From contig JASHQT010000340.1 in assembly GCA_030039005.1 (NCBI GenBank), forward strand, positions 1-27,515: a stretch of 27,515 bases of DNA, read 5' to 3'. The notes beneath the pieces were generated by a model, which did not search any database, had not been told where the DNA came from, and saw nothing but the letters and a program-made list of their open reading frames with translations. The translations under genes were made by a program, and so were the position numbers. This document shows positions 23,513 through 27,515 of the stretch, piece by piece. Origin of the DNA: Bryobacteraceae bacterium. GTDB taxonomy: Bacteria > Acidobacteriota > Terriglobia > Bryobacterales > Bryobacteraceae. How positions within the stretch are numbered: position 1 is the first letter of the stretch; each line of letters begins with the position of its first letter.

Positions 23513-25200
23513 TAGTGCCGTAGAAATTCGACGATCGGACCCAGCGCTAGCGCCGGAAAGAAACACAAAGCACCCACCAGCAGGACCGTTCCGAAAACCA
23601 GCGCGCCGAAGGTCGGAGTGTCGCTCGGCAGTGTTCCGGCGGTGTCCGGCAGGCGCCGTTGGAGCGCGAATCGGCCCGCGAGTGCCAGCGCCAAAGCCGC
23701 CAATCCGAATCGTCCAACCAGCATGGCGATCACAGTGGTTAGGTTGTAAAACACGCTGTTGGCGTTCAGCCCGGCCATGGCCTGTCCGTTGTTGGCCATG
23801 CACGAAGCAAAGGCGAACAGGATTTCGGTGAATCCGTGCGGCCCGGTGTTGGTGGTCAATCCAGCGCGACCGGCCTCGGTGATCACGGCGATGCCCGTCA
23901 GCATCAGTACGACCATCGGCGTGAGCAGCGCGTACAGAGCGATCCAACGCGTTTCCGCCGAACCGATTTTCTTGCCGAGATATTCGGGCGTCCGTCCGAC
24001 CATCAGCCCGCCCAGGAAAACGCCCACCAGCGCGGCCATCACGATGCTGTACACCCCTACGCCCAATCCCCCGAAGACCACTTCCCCAAGCAGCATGAAA
24101 ATTAGAACCGGGAGCACGCCGATGGGCTGAAACGAATCGTGCATGGAGTTGTAGGATCCGGTGGAGCCGTTGGAGGTCACGATGGCGGTGAGCACGGATT
24201 CACCGACGCCGAACCGCACTTCCTTGCCTTCCATGTTCCCGCCCGCGATGTGCAGGCCAGCCAGTTGCGGCGGCGGCTGGGATTCAGCCCAATCGCAGAC
24301 GATCAAACCCGTCACGAACAGCGCCACCATCACGATCAACAACGTCCAACCGGCTTTCGGACGATGTGTCATGTGGCCGAAGGCGATCATGAGCGACGCA
24401 GGCAGGACGACGATGGCGAGCATGCCGAGAAAGTTTGTGAAGGGCGTCGGATTGGCGTAAGGATGCGCGCCGTTGGCGTTGAAGAATCCGCCGCCGTTGG
24501 TGCCCAGATTCTTGATGAATTCGAGCGCGGCCACGGGTCCTTGCGCGATGGTCTGAGTCCCGCCCTCCAGGGTGTGAACCACAGTGTACGGCTCCAGGTT
24601 CAGCGGCACGCCTTGCCACACCAGAAGCAGACTGCCAATGAGCGCCAGCGGCATCAGGACCCAAAGTAGGGACCGGACCAGGTCCACCCAGAAATTGCCG
24701 ATGGTCGCCGAGCGTTCGCGGGCGATGCCGCGGATGAATGCGAATCCCACCGCGAGCCCGGCCGCGCCGGCCAGGAAATTCTGCGCGACCAACCCAATCA
24801 CCTGCGTTAGATATCGCAACGTGTTCTCGCCGGCGTAGGCCTGCCATGTGGTGGTGGTGGAGAAACTCACGGCGGTATTGGCGGCCAAATCCGCGGTCAT
24901 GGGCGTGGTGAGGTACGCGTTCGCGGGACCGCCCGGCAGCATGCGCTGCAACATCAAGATCAGAAACAGCAGCAACGTGCAGCCTGCGCCGAACAGCAGG
25001 AAACAAGCGATATACAGGCCGGCCGTCATTTCTTCCTTCGGGCGCACTCCGAGCGCGCGATACAGCAGCGATTCGATGGGTTGCAATAACGGATCGAGCC
25101 ACGTTCGCCGGCGCTGCGCGACGCGCGCCAAATACAGGCCGACAGGAAGCGCGAGCGCGATGACAATCGCAAGAAAAACAAGATATTCGATCCAGCGCAT
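23512..25200 (-). CDS. kdpA: Potassium-transporting ATPase subunit KdpA
   Basis: This is a 562-residue inner-membrane protein and the K+-binding, channel-like subunit of the KdpFABC pump. Length and motifs fit the family: TTTTWQAYAGENTLRYLTQ, NFLAGAAGLAVGFAFIRGIAR, the filter-region segment GTNGGGFFNANGAHPYANPTPFTN, EVVFGGLGVGVYSIVMAALVGVFLGGLMVGRTPEYLGKKI and ASCMANNGQAMAGLNAN. Many hydrophobic segments, about ten, are visible. It follows kdpC by 6 bp and has no ribosome site, so it probably depends on coupling to kdpC. The usual order is kdpA-kdpB-kdpC; here kdpC comes first and kdpB is absent. Nothing in the frame looks broken. Confidence 0.96.
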   Translation of the reverse strand: MRWIEYLVFLAIVIALALPVGLYLARVAQRRRTWLDPLLQPIESLLYRALGVRPKEEMTAGLYIACFLLFGAGCTLLLFLILMLQRMLPGGPANAYLTTPMTADLAANTAVSFSTTTTWQAYAGENTLRYLTQVIGLVAQNFLAGAAGLAVGFAFIRGIARERSATIGNFWVDLVRSLLWVLMPLALIGSLLLVWQGVPLNLEPYTVVHTLEGGTQTIAQGPVAALEFIKNLGTNGGGFFNANGAHPYANPTPFTNFLGMLAIVVLPASLMIAFGHMTHRPKAGWTLLIVMVALFVTGLIVCDWAESQPPPQLAGLHIAGGNMEGKEVRFGVGESVLTAIVTSNGSTGSYNSMHDSFQPIGVLPVLIFMLLGEVVFGGLGVGVYSIVMAALVGVFLGGLMVGRTPEYLGKKIGSAETRWIALYALLTPMVVLMLTGIAVITEAGRAGLTTNTGPHGFTEILFAFASCMANNGQAMAGLNANSVFYNLTTVIAMLVGRFGLAALALALAGRFALQRRLPDTAGTLPSDTPTFGALVFGTVLLVGALCFFPALALGPIVEFLRH

Positions 25201-25206
25201 GGGCGA

Positions 25207-25872
25207 TCAGTGAGACCGGGCGTCGTCGAGCGCGAGATTCAAATCGAGCGTCGAAACGCGCCGTTGGCCTAGCAACCCGAACTGCGGGCCCTTAGTGTAC
25301 TTCGCCACAAGAAGGCGAACGGCGTCCTCTGTTATGCCGCGCGCATGCGCCACACGCGGGATTTGCAGCTCGGCATTTTCGGGTGAAATATCGGGGTCGA
25401 GGCCGCTGCCCGATCGCGTGACCGCGTCGATGGGAATTTCGGCATCGGGCGCAAGACCGTTGCGCTTGCGATAATCGGCAGCCAGTTGCCGGATGCCCGC
25501 GAAGTCCGCCGCGCCGTTGAGCAGCTTGGGATTGTTCGGGCCGAGATTCGTGCCGCCTGACGACGTCGCATCGTAGCCGGCACCCGTGGCCGAGGGACGC
25601 GGCTGGAAATATTCATTCCGCGTGAACTGCTGCCCGATCAGCTCGGACCCAACGATAGCGCCGTGGCGCATCACCAAGCTTCCGCTCGCCTGGCGCGGAA
25701 ACAGAGGCCGGCCGATCGCGAACAATAGCAGCGGGAAAACACAGCCGGTGAGCAACGTTAAAACGAAAACGCTGAGGATGGCCGGCCGGAGTTGCGCGCT
25801 GAGACGGGCACGCGGGGCCTCGGGGAACACGGCCGACGCGGGCCGTTCCCCAGGTACATCGGGGCTACTCAT
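25207..25872 (-). CDS. kdpC: Potassium-transporting ATPase subunit KdpC
   Basis: This is a 221-residue protein with one membrane segment (RPAILSVFVLTLLTGCVFPLLLFAIG, about 31-55) and a periplasmic domain. KdpC marks are present: GSLVMRHGAIVGSELIGQQFTRNEYFQPRPSA, GGTNLGPNNPKLL, DAVTRSGSGLDPDISPENAELQIPRVAHARGI and RRVSTLDLNLALDDA. KdpC stabilises the KdpFABC complex and influences ATP binding by KdpB. It has about 28 extra N-terminal residues, Pro/Arg-rich, compared with a typical KdpC. ATG 25872 was chosen as the last in-frame start before the conserved part; its ribosome site is weak. It is the first gene of this transcript, with the divergent SnoaL-like gene upstream. Confidence 0.95.
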   Translation of the reverse strand: MSSPDVPGERPASAVFPEAPRARLSAQLRPAILSVFVLTLLTGCVFPLLLFAIGRPLFPRQASGSLVMRHGAIVGSELIGQQFTRNEYFQPRPSATGAGYDATSSGGTNLGPNNPKLLNGAADFAGIRQLAADYRKRNGLAPDAEIPIDAVTRSGSGLDPDISPENAELQIPRVAHARGITEDAVRLLVAKYTKGPQFGLLGQRRVSTLDLNLALDDARSH

Positions 25873-26006
25873 AAGGTCCAGGAATGTCTTCGCCTGTAGT
25901 TTACCGAGATCAGTCTGAAAAAGACATAGAGAAGCTATAAAGATTCGATGAACAAACCCGCCCGCTCGTTTGACAACCTCCCACTGGATGAACAAACATA
26001 GTACCC
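25873..26006. promoter_or_regulatory. Divergent intergenic region upstream of kdpC and the SnoaL-like gene
   Basis: This 134-bp spacer holds an 11-bp direct repeat GATGAACAAAC at 25947-25957 and 25987-25997 (40 bp start to start). It also has a perfect TTGACA at 25970-25975 pointing to the plus-strand gene. Read on the minus strand, TTTATA-N5-TCTATG (25925-25941) partly resembles the E. coli KdpE site TTTATA-N5-TTTACA. No rho-independent terminator is seen. Confidence 0.45.
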
Positions 26007-26492
26007 ATGAAAATTCAATTCACCTTTGCAGCTCTGTTCGCCGCGATGCTGGTTTCCGTGCCGCTCTGCGCGCAGGACCCCGTGGTGGCCGCTCCCGATG
26101 TCGACGCTCTGTTCCATAGCAAGGATAAGAAGCTCGACCGCAATAAGCAGGCTGCATACCATATCGAAAAGGATCTGCTGGAAGCCAATCATTGGGACGA
26201 GGCTAACAAATGGCTGACGGATCGCTATCTGCAGCACAATCCCAATGCGAAGAACGGACTGGCGGGCGTGGTAGCGTTCTTCTCGTCGCGGAAACCGACA
26301 CCGGTTCCCGAACATCTGGGCGCCAAAGTGACGTTTGTTACCGCGGAAGGCGATTACGTCACCGTAGGAACCGTGCGTGAGATGAAAGACAAAGCGGGCA
26401 ACCCGTACACGACCACGTGGTTCGATACCTGGCGCTTCGTGGACGGCAAGGCCGACGAGCACTGGGACTGCGCCGAAAAATTCAGCCGCTAG
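26007..26492 (+). CDS. Exported SnoaL-like / NTF2-like protein
   Basis: This is a 161-residue protein with signal peptide MKIQFTFAALFAAMLVSVPLCAQ. The mature part has an NTF2/SnoaL-like layout: helical ANKWLTDRYLQHNPNAKNGLAGVVAFFSS, then beta strands AKVTFVTAEGDYVTVGTVREMKD, TTTWFDTWRFVDGKADEHWD. The Y-x-Q-H-N-P motif followed by G-x-x-x-x-x-x-F is characteristic of predicted SnoaL-like proteins. Such folds may act as cyclases, isomerases or binding proteins, so the activity is open. ATG 26007 is the first start after an in-frame TAG at 25999; no ribosome site precedes it. The M28 peptidase gene follows after 37 bp. Confidence 0.85.
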   Translation: MKIQFTFAALFAAMLVSVPLCAQDPVVAAPDVDALFHSKDKKLDRNKQAAYHIEKDLLEANHWDEANKWLTDRYLQHNPNAKNGLAGVVAFFSSRKPTPVPEHLGAKVTFVTAEGDYVTVGTVREMKDKAGNPYTTTWFDTWRFVDGKADEHWDCAEKFSR

Positions 26493-26529
26493 AGGCCGAC
26501 TTCACGGGAACACGATCACGCTACAATCG

Positions 26530-27515
26530 ATGAATCCCGTGAAACCAATACCCTCGGTTGTGCTGCCATTATCCTTATTGGCCATCCCGCTCTGCGCGCA
26601 ACAGCCGGAAACGCGCCTGAATCCGGCGGTGGCCGAGATGGTGGATGCAGTTTCGGGCGAGCGCATCGCGGCGACGCTCAAGAAGCTGGAGAGCTTCGGC
26701 ACGCGCTACGTGCTGTCGCCGCAGGACGATCCGGCGCATGGCATTGGCGCGGCCAAGCGCTGGATTCATGACACGCTCGCGAGCTACAGTCCGCGGCTCC
26801 GGGTAAGCTATCAGGACTTCAGCATCAAGAAAGGCGCGCGGCGCGGGCAAATCATCCGTGACGTGGACTTGTCCAACATCGTGGCGGTTCTGCCGGGCAC
26901 AACCGAAAAAGATCGCTACGTATTGATTACCGCGCACTATGATTCGGTGAATCTGGTGCGCAAGAAATACATAGGTCCGGAACAAACTGTCGCCGAAATG
27001 GTGCGCCAAGGCATCGACGAGAAAGAAGCGCGGCGTTTTCTCGAAGTCCTGCCGCGCGATCGCGAACAAGGCCCGCTCGATTTTGAAGCCACGGCGGCCG
27101 AGAGCACAGCGCCTGGGGTCACCGACGATGGCAGCGGGACCGCGGCTGTGATGGAGCTGGCGCGCGTGATGAGCCAGCATCAATTCGACAAAAGCGTTGT
27201 TTTTATCTTGTTTGCCGGGGAAGAAGTGGGACTGAGCGGCAGCCAAGTGTATGCGGCGCAGGCCAAGAAAGACGGGATGCAGATTGAGGCCGTGCTGAAC
27301 AACGACATTATCGGTAGCGATGTTTCGGGCAACGGACGCTCGTCGAGCAGTGTTCTGCGCGTGTTTTCCAGCGGCCCCGACGACGGCGCGACGCGCGAAC
27401 TGGCGCGCTATACGAAGTCGATCGCCGAGCGCTATGTGCCATCGATGCAGGTCCAGATGGTGTTTCGCGGCGATCGATTTTTGCGCGGCGGCGATCATCG
27501 GCCGTTCGTCAACGC
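26530..27515 (+). CDS. Exported M28-family zinc aminopeptidase (3' part cut by window end)
   Basis: The frame starts at ATG 26530 and is open to the window end (328 codons). The N-terminus (MNPVKPIPSVVLPLSLLAIPLCAQQ) is a signal peptide; GTG 26539 is another possible start. M28 metal-site residues appear in order: His and Asp in YVLITAHYDSVN, Asp in PGVTDDGSGTAAVMELAR, the Glu pair in FILFAGEEVGLSGSQVYA, and Asp in VLNNDIIGSD. The last ligand, His, may be the one in GGDHRPF at the very end. It is likely a periplasmic or secreted aminopeptidase, with homologues acting on N-terminal residues of peptides. The insertion between the first His/Asp pair and TDDGSG (KKYIGPEQTVAEM...DREQGPLDF) is longer than in small M28 enzymes. 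Confidence 0.9.
   Translation, partial: MNPVKPIPSVVLPLSLLAIPLCAQQPETRLNPAVAEMVDAVSGERIAATLKKLESFGTRYVLSPQDDPAHGIGAAKRWIHDTLASYSPRLRVSYQDFSIKKGARRGQIIRDVDLSNIVAVLPGTTEKDRYVLITAHYDSVNLVRKKYIGPEQTVAEMVRQGIDEKEARRFLEVLPRDREQGPLDFEATAAESTAPGVTDDGSGTAAVMELARVMSQHQFDKSVVFILFAGEEVGLSGSQVYAAQAKKDGMQIEAVLNNDIIGSDVSGNGRSSSSVLRVFSSGPDDGATRELARYTKSIAERYVPSMQVQMVFRGDRFLRGGDHRPFVN

Noticed and set aside
23513..23947. An N-terminal extension of the outer-membrane protein into kdpA
   Set aside because: The extension is Arg/His-rich shadow sequence of kdpA, and a signal peptide begins at ATG 23512 with a TAATG overlap.
24568..24583. GTGTGAACCACAG inside kdpA, similar to the end of the 30-bp repeat
   Set aside because: The palindromic arm is absent and two bases are missing; it is likely chance within conserved coding sequence.
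1..27515. CRISPR array, tRNA, rRNA, transposase, phage or defence genes
   Set aside because: I looked on both strands and found no regularly spaced repeats beyond those listed, no tRNA cloverleaf, and no recognisable mobile-element or defence proteins.

Overview
The window is high-GC, densely coded bacterial chromosome. The gene mix points to Acidobacteriota of the Solibacter/Bryobacter type: paired exported DUF1800 and DUF1501 proteins, DUF6152, DUF2911, DUF763, many secreted proteins of a 'GEW/GTW...HED' type, and small palindromic and G-rich ATTGGGG repeats. This placement is inference from family content, not from a marker gene. No RNA genes, CRISPR arrays or insertion sequences were seen.

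Layout. (1) 1-4670, minus strand: a compact run of exported proteins, in transcription order a two-domain protein (GEW-type domain fused to a metallo-beta-lactamase, MBL), a DUF6152 protein, a stand-alone GEW-domain protein, a stand-alone MBL protein, and a secreted protein cut by the window edge. The last three overlap by 1 and 4 bases. (2) 4836-7454, plus: an exported carboxymuconolactone-decarboxylase-like protein, a DUF763 protein and a DUF892 ferritin-like protein. (3) 7546-10082, plus: a second fused GEW-MBL protein and a canonical SDR. (4) 10089-13554: an SDR lacking its catalytic residues (minus), a citrate/tricarballylate-type MFS symporter, a DUF2911 protein and another SDR lacking the catalytic Tyr (plus). 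(5) 13625-19720, plus: a coupled glycogen/trehalose operon, glgX-treZ-GDE, with overlapping ends. (6) 19741-22661, minus: a DUF1800-DUF1501 pair. (7) 22760-25872, minus: kdpC-kdpA-outer-membrane protein with no kdpB. (8) 26007-27515, plus: a SnoaL-like exported protein and an M28 peptidase cut by the window end.

The most notable signal is in regions 1-3. The same two domains occur once as separate, translationally coupled genes and twice as a single fused polypeptide, all within 9 kb and all with export signals. This argues that the GEW-type domain and the MBL hydrolase work as one unit, but the substrate is unknown. Other points worth a second look are the reordered kdp cluster lacking kdpB, two neighbouring SDRs with a broken catalytic tetrad, small palindromes lying within signal-peptide codons, and a four-tract G-quadruplex motif just after a start codon.
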